A stretch of DNA of 64,000 bases from Epiperipatus broadwayi. Lineage: Eukaryota; Onychophora; Udeonychophora; Euonychophora; Peripatidae. A model generated the notes under the pieces. It was not told the DNA's origin. It saw nothing but the letters and a program-made list of their open reading frames with translations, and searched no databases. How positions within the stretch are numbered: the stretch's first letter is position 1; each line of letters opens with the position of its first letter. Positions 22,166-33,401 of this stretch are shown one piece after another. A program made the position numbers and the translations under genes. Location: the NCBI GenBank assembly GCA_028023455.1, contig JAQFVV010006208.1:5192963-5256962 (forward strand), written 5' to 3'.

Positions 22166-22440
22166 TAAATGTAATATACTGCTATTGCTATTATTACTAC
22201 CAATTATAATCTTAATTGTATTATTTTTCATTAGAAGGTGATATACTGAGAAATAAAAAGGAGATGAATTCAAAATAATATGAATTAAAGGTCAAAAATT
22301 GAAAATAATATAATATCTATTTACAGTTAATCAATTCATCTCAATTGAAATAAGCAAGTAGTATTAAATTATTAACATTATTGATTATTAATAGTATTTG
22401 AATATGAGTCTAATGCATATACTGAACTTTAGATGTAATT

Positions 22441-22740
22441 AGAGGGAATTTGAATACAGACTTTCAAGCTCCCTTTACCTATCCACTCCATCTTATATAA
22501 CTGATACACATGACCAGATAATATGAAGAAGATAAATGATCTCTAATATACATATTTCGGCTGAACCAGCCATCATCATTTGCTGCAGGTCATTATCTCC
22601 CATATATATATAATCAGTGCTCAGTTTATATTAATAGTAATTATGTAAGCAACCAACACACATCAGTTGGTCCAGATCATCATCTCCCCCACACATATAA
22701 TCAGTGCTCAGTTTATATTAATAGTAATTATAAAAGCAAC
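22441..22740 (-). mobile_element. tRNA-like SINE (family S2) fused to a Penelope-like core
   Basis: On the minus strand a stretch with ATGATGATGGCTGG...CAGCCGAAATATG (a hammerhead-like arrangement lacking the first C) precedes a tRNA-like head running GTATCAGTTATATAAGATGG to GTATTCAAATTCCC (box B position). The part at 22441-22545 matches 47041-47139. A block containing ATAATCAGTGCTCAGTTTAT at 22610-22660 is repeated at 22698-22735. Confidence 0.5.
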
Positions 22741-23189
22741 ATTATGGACAAATTAAGTATGAAATTTATTATATATGACCATTGTGAAAGATATCTATTT
22801 ACAGCTATATGTAAATATGACGTGTAAATTCCTTGAACTGACTATTTCCTAAGCCTTCTTTATTAATTCTAATAACAGAAATGCACGATTACATTTTGCT
22901 GCTAATAATTTTAGAAGTTTATCACATCTTTCTCAATGCATGCAAAACATCATAAGCAGAACTTTACAATATCACAAAAGATTGTTTTTCCCCACAAAAG
23001 TAATAAGGATAAGATGATTGCAAAGATATGGGCAATTTTTTTGTTTTTGAATTATTTTTTAATATTTGTTCCTAAACATCTATTTTTTCTTATTACATAT
23101 GAAGCAAAATACAAGAAGTAAATCACAATAGTGATAGGATACTTCAATTTTTTTTTTTTTAAATTTTTGATTGAATTTACAATAATAGA

Positions 23190-23610
23190 CAAATTTTTCC
23201 AGACACGAGATATAGTATTTTAGAAAGAATGGAATGAATCCACCCATTCTTTCGACCCAAACGTTTATGTATGGGCAAATCTTAAATGTGTGGAAATAAG
23301 AGCATGAGTTGTTACACGATCACTTTAAATTACATTTGTTACGTTTGAACAAATGACACTTCGCGAAATCTTTACAATTTACGAACCGTCATTCTTTAGT
23401 TGAAATTAAACATATATAATGAGATATTATTTTATATAGCGCTATGTGGGTGGATTCATTCCATTCTTTCTAAAATACTATATCTCGTGTCTGGAAAAAT
23501 TGAGTATTCATTTATAATTTATCCTTAAAGCGCATATGCATTGGCTTAATCGCTAATATTACTATTACATAAAAAAACATAGTGCTATATAAAATAATAT
23601 CTCATAATAA
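23190..23610. repeat. Diverged family C fold-back
   Basis: AGACACGAGATATAGTATTT with AGAAAGAATGGAATGAATCC occurs at 23198 and returns inverted at about 23452-23505. Interior motifs (CAAACGTTTATGTATGGGC, GATCACTTTAAATTAC, ATATAGCG) parallel family C at 5855-6955 but are clearly diverged. Confidence 0.7.
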
Positions 23611-23739
23611 TAGACAAAATTAAATTTTGTTTATATTTCTTAATTGAAATTCAATTTGAAACTAAATGAAAACCATTTAAATTTTCTAATTAAGCAACAT
23701 CAGGAAAGAGTATAAAACATTTAACATATAAATATATCA

Positions 23740-23815
23740 TTAAAAATCAGTCAATACTTAGACAATATCAATAACAATCAACAATTTCAAACAGTTACAA
23801 AGGCAACTTTTTAAC
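23740..23815. repeat. Family F fragment
   Basis: CAATATCAATAACAATCAAC followed by TTTCAAACAGTTACAAAGGC matches the first part of family F at 20093 and 55495. Confidence 0.6.
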
Positions 23816-23945
23816 AATATATATAAAAGACATATTTTGTGGGTTCATCCATGTTAAAAAATTTAAATATTGATATAACGTCGGTGTATCAATATTTAAA
23901 TTTTTTAACACGGATGAACCCGCAAAATATGCCTTTTATATATGC
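23816..23945. repeat. Near-perfect hairpin element next to exon
   Basis: The arms TATATAAAAGACATATTTTG / GGGTTCATCC / TTAAAAAATTTAAATATTGA return inverted after a loop of about 8 bases near 23880. There are only a few mismatches over about 60 bases per arm. It is MITE-like in size and lies about 80 bases upstream of the exon 24025-24297. Confidence 0.8.
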
Positions 23946-24024
23946 AACCCGTGAAAATCTTCGTATCAACATATATATACACACATACAATTTGTCTTAT
24001 TCATATTACTATTATTATTTTTAG

Positions 24025-24297
24025 AAGAGCCTGTGGAATTTGTTTTACCTCTCGGTGAGCAGAAGTTAGAACAGTTTGCTGGTACTGCTATGTTCACATG
24101 TGAGCTTTCAAAAGAGTCTGTTGTTGAATGGTTTAAAGATGAAAAGCCATTAACTCTGGAAGATACTGAGAAATACAGTGTAACAGCAGAAGGAAAAAGA
24201 CACACTTTAATCATTACTAAAGTGGATATAAAAGATGATGGTCAATATTCTGCAGTCACAAAGGATGGAACTTCCACGGCTACATTATCTGTCAAAT
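24025..24297 (+). CDS. Ig domain exon (Ig-c, copy 2) of giant titin-like muscle protein
   Basis: A 273-base exon with acceptor TTTTTAG and donor GTAAGT, phase 1 on both sides. It encodes about 91 residues beginning EEPVEFVLPLGEQKLEQFAG. It has the first Cys (MFTCELSKESV), the core Trp (VVEWFKDE) and DDGQYSAVT, where Ala replaces the second Cys, as Ile does in the copy-1 paralogue at 449-718. It is one codon longer than that paralogue. The last base is T rather than the usual G, so the split codon to the next exon is TAT (Tyr). A short antisense frame over this exon is a shadow. Confidence 0.94.
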
Positions 24298-24599
24298 GTA
24301 AGTAATTATCCTAATATTATTTAGTTAAGACTTATGTTTATGCTTACACTCATACAAATATTCTCAAATACATCTATAGGTTTAATGTTTGCATGAGTAG
24401 TCTCTCAATTTTTGCAGAACTCAGTTTATCTATAAGTCATAAAAATTATAAACCATTATGATTGGTGTTTTACAGAATGAGATATTGTAAATATTTTTGT
24501 AAATTGAACGTTATTTGAAATAACATAACCCTAATTTTTTGTATTCAACAGTTTTATAATCAATGATGTAGTGATTTATATATCTGAATTATTGTGGAA

Positions 24600-25667
24600 G
24601 GAACTATAGGGTGTGTCAATTGTAGCGCATATGCGAAGAGTAGTTGTCTGCAATATTACAGTTATGTAAACTAATAAGATTCAATATTGCAGGCAGTTAA
24701 AAAAGAGAATTTTTTTTCCCCCTTTGATATATAAACTGAATTTGTATAAGTAATATCCTGATTTAGTAAGCAGGCTAATAATAAGATCACACTCTAATTT
24801 AGATAGGATTAATAATTATTAGTTTATTTAAAAGAATAAGCTGTAAACAAGTTTTTGAAAACAATTATTGATGGGAAAGAGTGCGTGTCCTTTTTAGTGC
24901 ATATGTAAAAAATAGTTCCTTTCTCAATATTACAGATACATAAATCACCATACAATATTATTAATTATTGCATCTATATAAACTAAGACAATTCACACAT
25001 GTATATTTAGAATATTTGTACATATTTATAGAATAGCTTAATATAGACTATTGGATTCCACCAATAGTAGATTTATTTTTTTATCTGTACTCTTACTACT
25101 GAACTGCTCTGTCAACAATAGGTTTTTATTTATGCATGTACAGTCAGGATATTTTATAGAACAATCTATATATGAGATAGTCTAACAGACAAGATAAATG
25201 CTGGTAAAGGTCTTTAATACTTATACTTTGAACTTTGTGTACAAGAAGCACTGTTTGTACACACAGTAGCCATAAATCAACTTATACAGCAATTTAGCAT
25301 GCATCTTTATGCGGGCCAAACTTCAAAGTGTTTGTCTCAGAAAGCCTCTGAGCTAAAGTGAATCTCAAAGTTTATAATCTCATACTAAAGAATGTAGAAA
25401 TTAGTAAGAGAAAGGTTAATATTAAGTATTTTTTTTCTAATATGATTGTTGTTTTTTATTATTCTACATTAATCAAAACAACATGCACATTCTGTTAAGG
25501 AACAAAAATATTTTAATTAAATTTTTTTTTCTTAATCATCTTTTGAGTATGAAATATATAGCTTTTAGAATTATATGTATATTAAACAATATTTTTGTTT
25601 ATATATAAACAATTTTTTGTTACATCATATGATCATTTCATATACGTACACATTCTGTTAATAAGAG
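24600..25667. other. Intron with short repeated motif, otherwise unrecognised
   Basis: GCGCATATGCGAAGAGTAGT (24632) and GTGCATATGTAAAAAATAGT (24897) begin two related stretches that also share CAATATTACAG. No coding sequence. The remainder is AT-rich intron. Confidence 0.45.
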
Positions 25668-25773
25668 TATCAAACATTCCATACAGTAGTGCCACCAAGT
25701 GCAAGCTTTCATAATCATTGGATGCAGGAAGATATGTGCATAAAATTCCTATTTAGTGCCTACTCATCCAACA

Positions 25774-25815
25774 TCCCCAGACTAGTTTCTAGCTTGTGGC
25801 TTTCATCAGTGAGGA
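25774..25815 (-). ncRNA. Hammerhead ribozyme-like core (HR1), strong stem I
   Basis: On the minus strand UCCUCA pairs with UGGGGA along six bases (one G-U). CUGAUGA (25809-25803), GAAA (25789-25786), ACUAGU and cleavage C (25780) are intact. Stem II is AGC/GCU below an A-A mismatch. Confidence 0.62.
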
Positions 25816-26098
25816 GCCTTGAATTTGAGAGGTCTGCACCTAGATCTTGGGATCTAATGCATGCTCCCTGCAGCCACCTTTTACCTGTTTGGTTAACTAC
25901 AAAAACTAGGAGCCTAAGATGAAATCACAGTAATGTTTCCAAACCAAGCTCATTCGCTTGTATAGTCATATAAACCTTTGGTTTTAAATCAAAGATATCA
26001 ACATGTATGGATGCTGAACTGAGTTCAGGTCTATATGACTATACAAGTGAATTAACTTGGGTTGGAAACATTGTGGTGTTTTCATCTTAGGCTCCTAA

Positions 26099-26725
26099 TG
26101 TTGTATTTGGTCTGGATTACAGACCCAACCTACAGAAATTAATACTAATACCAGTATTACAATTAATATAATATTTATTATTCACAGCTATATACAATAA
26201 ATTATACAGGATATATACAATAAACAATAGTTATACTGGATCTCTTGAATCCGAGTCTCGTGGTTCTACCGCTTCCAGCTACACCTGATAGCTTGCCTTG
26301 CGGGGTAGGGAGAATGACTCTTCCAGCTGTACAAGACAGCTTGCCTCAGGTCAACAGTAGTCTTAGCAGCATCCGGTCCCTCTGTGGACTTGCCTAGCTG
26401 TGTAGACAAATAGCAGATTGCTATTAGTGGGAATGCTGACTGCTGTTCAGGTTAGCAGGACTTCCCTGGGAGAATGCGTACAGTCTTTTCGGGTTAGACA
26501 GACGTTCTTCCCTGATTCTCACAAAAGGCTGATTGTTTATAGCCATATCCCTGACCTTAGTGAAAACACTCGGATTCAGTAAGTATCATTGCTTATTGGC
26601 CTGTAATAATCATTGGTTATGTTTTAGCTATACATCAGCCTATTGCCCTGTGGTAAACAATGCTTAATCCAATCAGATAAGGAATCTGGAATAGTCCACT
26701 TCTGAGAGAAGGGAAGACTATAACA
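26099..26725 (-). mobile_element. Solo LTR-like element inside HR1
   Basis: The insertion begins TGTTGTA and ends TATAACA, giving TG..CA ends with short inverted termini. It is flanked by CCTAA (26094-26098) and CCTAG (26726-26730), a 5-bp target duplication with one difference. Other HR1 copies read CTCCTAGTTTT at this place, giving an empty site. On the minus strand three CCAAT boxes and CTATAAACAA occur in the first 300 bases, as expected for a U3 region. It is richer in G+C than the surroundings. No internal coding part remains. Confidence 0.65.
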
Positions 26726-26824
26726 CCTAGTTTTATAGTTAACCAAATAGGTAAAAGTAACGGTGGATGCTGGAGGGTTGCATTAGATCCTAAGATCTAG
26801 GTGCAGTTCTCTCAAATGCATATA

Positions 26825-26866
26825 TCCTCACTGATGAAAGCCCCAAGCTAGAAATTAGTCTGGGGA
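26825..26866 (+). ncRNA. Hammerhead ribozyme-like core (HR1), stem III altered
   Basis: UCCUCA, CUGAUGA (26831-26837), GAAA (26851-26854) and UGGGGA are intact. Stem III reads AUUAGU instead of palindromic ACUAGU. Confidence 0.5.
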
Positions 26867-27254
26867 TGTTGAATGAATAAGCACTAGATAGGGATTTTAT
26901 GCACAAAATTTCCTGCATCCATTGATTATGAAGGCTTGCTCTTTCTTGGTGGCACTACTGTATGGAGAATTTGATACTCTTATTTTTTTGTTACATTAGT
27001 AAATTAAATTTATAAAAAAATTTTAGAATCACAAATATACTAAATAATCTATAATATCAGAGAGACTTTTTAGGATATCATGAATATTATTATCTATTTA
27101 ATTAATATTTTAGCCATTATATATTTTTAATATCTATATAAGTAACTTTTGTATATATAAAGAAAAAAGAAATGAACACATATTTAATAAATAAGTATAT
27201 GTAGACTATCAAGATTCACTGTGACATGACCATGAGATAATATATATATATATA

Positions 27255-28831
27255 TTGTAATGATATATAAATATGCTGTTACATTAATTTAAAATAAAAA
27301 TAAATTTATTAAAAACTAAAAGCTAAACAAATTAAAGAGTTGTTATACGTGTATACGTATATATATATTTGCACAGATGCAAAACTTTAAAAATTATTTC
27401 GTTTTTAAATAATAATAAATAAAAAAAAGGTATTTGAACTTACTTTTTTAGGAAAAAGTATAAGAAAAAGATAAAAGATTTTTGTAAATGGAAATGATTG
27501 TTTTATAAATTAATTGAAAAACAAACTAGCCCTTGGGGCTCTTATATAATTAAAAAGTCAGAGGATAAGATATAGATAAGAGAATAAAAAGAATTAGCTT
27601 GACCAATGGAAGCACCAAGCCTCAGCTTGCACCCTAATGAAAATGATGGATTAGTGACTTTTGTTCGTTGAATCCAGTGGATGAGTATAAAAGGAAAAAT
27701 ATCGAAATTAAGGACAGTTCCAGCTTGATTTTTTGAGAAGAGCGATAAGACGCACTTATCGCTCTCTCTCACTTGTTTCAAATAAAGTGACTGAAAAAAC
27801 AGGATTGAACTAGCTAAGGCATCCTCCGGATTGAAAACTACGGAACAACAGACCGGTCTTCCAATGGGGACATCACGGGAATTGGCACCAAGAACCATGA
27901 CTCTTCTACTGTAAGCTATTGAACTGAACAATTTTAAAATTTAAAAGTAATTAAGAACTTTCGTCAAGATTTGACAAGTTTAATAAACAAGCTAAATCTA
28001 ATTTTTGTAAAATGTACTCTAATCTGACTTTTCCAAATCAATTATTGTTTAATTTTTTATACATTTAAGTTTGCTAACAAAAAAAATCATTTCCATTTTT
28101 TTTTTTTTTTCTATTAATATTTATTTGTATAAATTATTTAAAATGCATTAAATTTAAGTTGGGCATAGATGCTTGCATAGATTCGTTCACGTTTAATTAT
28201 GTTTTTGTCTTCATATTTGATTAAAATATATAGACATTTAGTAAATAATGATATCTTACGTTGAATATCTAAAATGTATTTATTCGGATGTCTTTTTAGT
28301 TATTGGTGTCAATGCGGCATCTTATGATGAATGCCATTGGGTTTCTTGTGAATTCCATCAATGACTTTATATTTTGATCATTTATGTTTATTTTGAAATG
28401 TTTTTGAGCGTGTTATCTATGTAGTCGATCTATGCTCAACATTAAAAAACAAACTTTTGTAAATCCATCTGTGCGAACTTATAAAAATTAAAATGTAAAT
28501 TAAAATCTAAAATCAAAGTTAAAAATGTAAGTTAAATTTTAAAATGTAAACTGATACTAAAATAATTTTAATTCTTATATATGTTTAAATAAACGTTTGT
28601 GTGTTATTTCTGGCAGTGGTTTCCTTTATTTTGAAAATGTTTTTTAGATAAGAATTATTTTATTATCTCTGCTGTTCCACTGAGCTGGTGACATTGGGCT
28701 AATGGTCGGAATAAAATATATATATACTTTTTAACTTACGTATCTGCCTACTATATAAATTTTCTAGGTTCAAATGCCTAGTGGCGCCCTGTAGTGCAGA
28801 TACGTTAAGACTTTCTCCTCCGATCGTTATA
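27255..28831 (+). mobile_element. Diverged relative of the 2.2-kb LTR (solo)
   Basis: It aligns piecewise with the LTR at 33402-35612. Shared landmarks are AATGGAAATGATTGTTTTAT, CCCTTGGGGC, GAGTATAAAAGGAAAAAT (27683), AAATTTAAGTTGGGCATAGA, CTCTGCTGTTCCACTGAGCT, TTACGTATCTGCCTACT, GGTTCAAATGCC and the end TCCGATCGTTAT. It is shorter (about 1.6 kb) and clearly older. The antisense open frame at 27542-27931 lies inside it and is probably not a gene. Confidence 0.65.
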
Positions 28832-28833
28832 AT

Positions 28834-29035
28834 ATATATATATACACACACACAAACACACATGTAATTGTAATTATGTTTATCTTCACATTACATATAG
28901 GAAATATAAAAGCGTGATTATATCTTTTAAAATTATGGACAATTATTACATTTGAGATTTTAATCACTTAATTCTAAATCTGAAAGAATTTACGTTATTT
29001 CAGTTGCTTTAATACATAAATTATTTTTTTAATAG
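28834..29035. repeat. TA/CA microsatellite and intron end
   Basis: ATATATATATACACACACAC with ACAAACACACA lies at about 28832-28864. Plain intron follows to the acceptor TTTTTTAATAG at 29035. Confidence 0.7.
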
Positions 29036-29323
29036 ATGCTCCTGAACATAAACTTGAAACAAAATTAGAAGAAGCAATGATATTAGAACGTGGCCTCGAT
29101 CTGAACCTTGACATTCCATTTATAGGCTGTCCTGTTCCTATAGCTTCTTGGACTCTTGATAAAAAGCCTTTGGTTGAATCAACACAGGTGAAAATAGTTA
29201 CAACCGAATCATTAGCATCGCTCGTTGTGAAGAACGTAGACAAATCTGATTCTGGAGAATACTGTTGCACATTGGAAAATGAAATGGGAAAAGTATCTGT
29301 AGTTATTGCTGTGGATGTCAAAG
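29036..29323 (+). CDS. Ig I-set domain exon (Ig-d, copy 2) of giant titin-like muscle protein
   Basis: A 288-base exon, phase 1 on both sides, encoding about 96 residues beginning APEHKLETKLEEAMILERGL. It shows the GCPVPIASWTLDKKPL core and DSGEYCCTLENEMG near the end; the copy-1 paralogue at 8726-9013 has no Cys at the strand F position. The titin A-band-type pattern (LDLNLDIPFIGCPVP) precedes an Fn3 module, as in the first copy. The downstream intron is 17,086 bases, the longest here. The antisense open frame 28995-29321 is a shadow. Confidence 0.94.
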
Positions 29324-30730
29324 GTATGCTTTCAGTTTTAACTAAAATATTTTACCTCTGTATTTAATTTACTAGCGCAGTATTCATATGTAATTTTTAA
29401 TCAGAAAGGAATTGTACACGATGCATGTGCACTGTAATATTGTTTTAATACTTTAATAGTATTTTGTTGGGTATGAAAGATACTCTCAAACCAAAGCACA
29501 AGATAGGGACTTTGAAAAGATAAGAGGCTATCTTATCTTTGTACCTAAATTCACTTATAAAGGCCAATCTAAAGCATTTTAGCATGAGAGTGTGAAGGTC
29601 TTCCATTAACTGCTTTACATTCATTTCCTTTATTCCATCCATATCTTCCCATTTACTGCCTGTTAATATTATGAAATATTAGAATCTATGTAAGTCTATG
29701 TTTAATTTATTAGCGTGGTATTCATACATAATTTTTAATCACAAGGGAATTATACCACAATAAAAGACAGTTGAGGTATTAAAATAATTTTACAGTACAT
29801 GTGTAGAGGGTGTAATTCCCTTCCAATTAAAAATAAAATATTTTAAATAATTCAGTGGTAATGTCAATTATTTAGACTTAATTTTAATTAAAATACAAAT
29901 TAAATAATTTAACATGAAATATAAAATCGATAATGAAAAATAACTTAAGGCAATTTAAAATAGTTTTTATTGATAAAAGTTATCGTTCTTTTTTGTTTAC
30001 TTTTTTCTCTATGTATTATGAGATGATTTCAGATGCATGCATCTCACGCTTTAGAGACTTTGGATTCATGTAAAAAAATAAACTTTTATGGAATCTCCAT
30101 AAAAAATTAAGACTTTCTTCATTTCGTCATTGAATATGGATATCAGCAAAGAAAATGAAATGTGGAAGAAAAATAAAGAAGAGTAAATAAATAAAAGAAA
30201 AAATCTACCGACTTATTATATAAGAAGGTCAACGAAATGTTAAAAAAGAACCAAATGAGGAATGAGAAGATGGTTGAAACAATTATATATATTCGCCCTC
30301 TCTTTATCTTCATGGAAATGTTTTCCAATGCAATGTTTTTTCTCAGTATATTTTGTTTTATTATTTAATTTTAAAACATTTTCTAATATGCCACTATTTA
30401 ATTCCCACAGTCAAATCATATATATAATTTGATTTGGAATATAGTTTAATCAAGTCATTCAAAAATTGGTTTTAAACACATCTCACCAATTAAATGATTT
30501 TTTTCATCACATGTTAATCAAAATAAAATAAATATAAATATTCCTGATATCAATATTTGTGTATAGCTGTCACTTCTCTTCCTAAATACATGTTTACCAA
30601 ATTAGGATATTATGATTTAACTAATGATACATTTGATTATTTTTGGTGATGTTTGTCCAATGATTGATATTCTCTCTACACAGTTTTATCTAATAGATTA
30701 TATATAGAATTAGAAATTTAGAAGAATATT
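29324..30730. other. Intron with a short duplicated stretch
   Basis: TTTAATTTACTAGCGCAGTA with TTCATATGTAATTTTTAATC (29362) resembles TTTAATTTATTAGCGTGGTA with TTCATACATAATTTTTAATC (29701). Both are followed by related AAGGGAATT sequences. Otherwise no feature is recognised. Confidence 0.5.
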
Positions 30731-31160
30731 CTTTAAACCACTAAACATCACACGATCACCATCTCTTATGCTATCACATAACTGTTATTAAACAGGCAAA
30801 ACTCTCCATACCGTAGTGCCACCCTGTGCCAACCAGCATAATTAATGGATGCCAGAAGGCTTGTGCATAAAATACCTATCTAGTGCCTACTCATCCAATA
30901 TCCCCAGATTAGTTTTTAGATTGTGGCTTCCATCAGTGAGGAGCCTTGGATCTTAGATCCTAAGATCTAGGTACAGTGCTCTCAGATCCAAGGCTCCTCA
31001 CTGACGAAGGCCACAAGCCAGAAACTAGTCTGGGGTTATTGGATGAGTAGGCAATAGATGGGGATTTTATGCACAAGCCTTCTGGCATCCATTGATTACC
31101 CTTGTTTGCACAAGGTGGCAGTACTGTATGGAGAGTTTTGCCTGTTTAAAAATATTCTTT
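30731..31160. mobile_element. HR1 fold-back copy
   Basis: CACTAAACATCACACGATCA and AACAGGCAAAACTCTCCATA begin the left arm. The centre is CTTAGATCCTAAGATCTAGG near 30955-30970. The right arm ends GGAGAGTTTTGCCTG. It closely matches 2680-3110. The left-arm hammerhead is decayed (CTGATGG). Confidence 0.85.
30995..31036 (+). ncRNA. Hammerhead ribozyme-like core (HR1)
   Basis: UCCUCA (30995-31000), CUGACGA (31001-31007), stem II GGC/GCC, GAAA (31021-31024), ACUAGU, cleavage C (31030) and UGGGG are present in order. Confidence 0.6.
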
Positions 31161-33401
31161 ATGAGAACAATTAAAAGATCAATAGTTTAAATGAATTCAT
31201 TCTTATTTATTTGATTAGACTTTCAGCCTCTGGAATAAGTTTAGTTACAAGGTAATTGTTTACCTTCTTTTCTTATATATATATTCTAACCTTCTGTTGG
31301 TTGAATCTGATGCCCTTACAAACACATCTCGAGCCCCTAAAGTTGGACGCCATCCATCTGCCCTTGTCATCATGTGTAGCTCCACTACACATCAGGCCAA
31401 TCATGTTGAGGGCCGTAATCTAACCGCCCCGTTCCCGCATCTCCACTTCCCCCAAAATAAATATAATATAGTGAAAATCACCTAACCGGGTTCTAGCTCT
31501 AATAATTAATGAAATATTCAATTAAATGCTTTACTAGCTCAAGTTTCTTAAAATTAACTTAGGTTCTGTTTTAAACTAACTCAAATGAATATTCAGGAAT
31601 TCATGAGACTAGAAGTGGAAATACGGGTGACAAGGTAGATTACATTGAGACAATATCCCACAGGATACCACCTCAATGGCATAAGAACACTATCCCCCCT
31701 TATACTACTATTACACATAATAACTACATAGTATTCTTATGACTTCCGCAACTTCTAATCACTAAGACTCATTTAACAATTAAAGTATTAATCTTTTATC
31801 TTTAATAATAATAATAGTAATCATCTAGCTCAAATGAAATAATCTCAGGTTCTTAAATTTATTCATGTGTTAATAAACATATGGTAGCAAAATATGATAA
31901 GGGATTTTGTCATAATCTACTACTCTGCAATTAGATTAATAATAAAACAATAATAATCACAATCTTCATTGTTTAATCCAACTAGTACAGCTTTTCTTTC
32001 ATCGCAAATTTATAACCGTAATAAATTAGTTAATAATCTAATATCCCCTTTTTTTATCTTTAAGTAATAAAATAAATTAATAAGTGGCAGTGTTTAGATA
32101 ATCTGATAAATAAAGCAAGTGGCAACTAATAGCATATAATTTAGCAAAATATTAGGATAATGGATTGATGACCAGTAACGCAATGCAATTTTATAATTAT
32201 TTAATTATAAGAACATCAGTAAATATTTAAGATTAAACATACTTCTCTATTTATCTTTTGTGCAAACAATCATATACTTAGTTTAATGGTTGTGAACATA
32301 CCCTGTGAATTCATGCAATGATGTAGAGAAAACAAAACTCAGACACAAGTTTTAATAAACAAATTTTAAAATTTTATTAACATCAATAAAAATAAATAAA
32401 ACAAACAAATCCATCTACATCTATTTACAAGGGATATCCTCATTTTTCTTTACACTACAATAGCTGAATTATACACATTTATATTTCTTTTATCGTTATT
32501 TAAACTTATTATGCCTTTTAAAAGTTATTTATTTATTTCTCATTAGGTTTATCATATCACTTATTTTAACTATTTTATGGGTAACACCATTCTTTACCTT
32601 TTAATATTAAAGTTACTGTATTATAAATTATCTATGTGGATAAACATCATTTATAACATCATAATTTTACAATCAATATGGTTTTTAAAAGAAAATTACA
32701 TTTTCTTGTAACTTTATATAAGTCACTCCGCATATTATTCAAATATTATTATTACTTTTAACGTTTGTTCTCCAATGCTCGTAAACTATAATACGTTTAT
32801 TCCATAAGCCATACTCATGTATAATACTATAACACGGGTTTAATTATCACCTGTTACAGTTTCACATATACTATAATTATCGAATGTTATTGTATTTTTT
32901 AAATATGCAATACTTATATTTTTTTAAAATATAATTAACAATAAGAAAACGTGAAATTATATTTAATATTTTTTTTATATTTCTATTCGGATATACTTTT
33001 ATAAAATTATAGTTCATTTCTTAAAAGGAATTAAAATAATTCTCTAACTCCTTCCCTTCTTAGGATATCTGCTTCTTTCTTTCAATAATCATAATCTACT
33101 CTTCGTTAATACTTAACTATTCTTATTCCAAATAATAGCATGACATACATTCTAAAATATCTATTGTTTCCCTTTTAATAGACTTATCATATAACGATGT
33201 AGTTGCAAGAAATACAGATAAAGATAGCGAAAGATGTATAGGATATCGGGAAAATAGATAGATAACTTATCCGCAATATACTTCAAAAATGTATGGAACA
33301 GTGTGAATAGGTCCGACATTCATTGTCTAATAACCTTGGCGATAAGCATGATGTGGCAGCTATTTACTCAGCTTTACCAAACATCTAGTACGACTCACAA
33401 G
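31161..33401. other. Unassigned intron DNA, possibly an old element split by the LTR insertion
   Basis: It contains a GC-richer patch at 31297-31490 (an open frame of 62 codons with no recognised domain, and the inverted GTGTAG/CTACAC at about 31373-31392). Pyrimidine-rich AT DNA follows. No family seen elsewhere in the window matches. The sequence continues on the other side of the LTR element at 38576. Confidence 0.4.

Larger units (their letters stand above)
25668..26980. mobile_element. HR1 fold-back copy interrupted by an LTR-like insertion
   Basis: The left arm from ACATTCCATACAGTAGTGCC to CACCTTTTACCTG and onward (ATCTTAGGCTCCTAATG at 26084) is followed by the 627-base insertion at 26099-26725. 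HR1 sequence then resumes: CTAGTTTTATAGTTAACC, GGTGGATGCTGGAGGG, and the end GGAGAATTTGATACTC. Both arms carry hammerhead-like cores. Confidence 0.8.

Noticed and set aside
25689-25922. 77-codon frame and similar frames at 21461-21676 and 41716-41967
   Set aside because: All are translations of HR1 repeats in different phases; they are not conserved as proteins.
31297-31485. 62-codon frame in a GC-richer patch
   Set aside because: No domain, no splice borders, and the patch looks like part of an old repeat.
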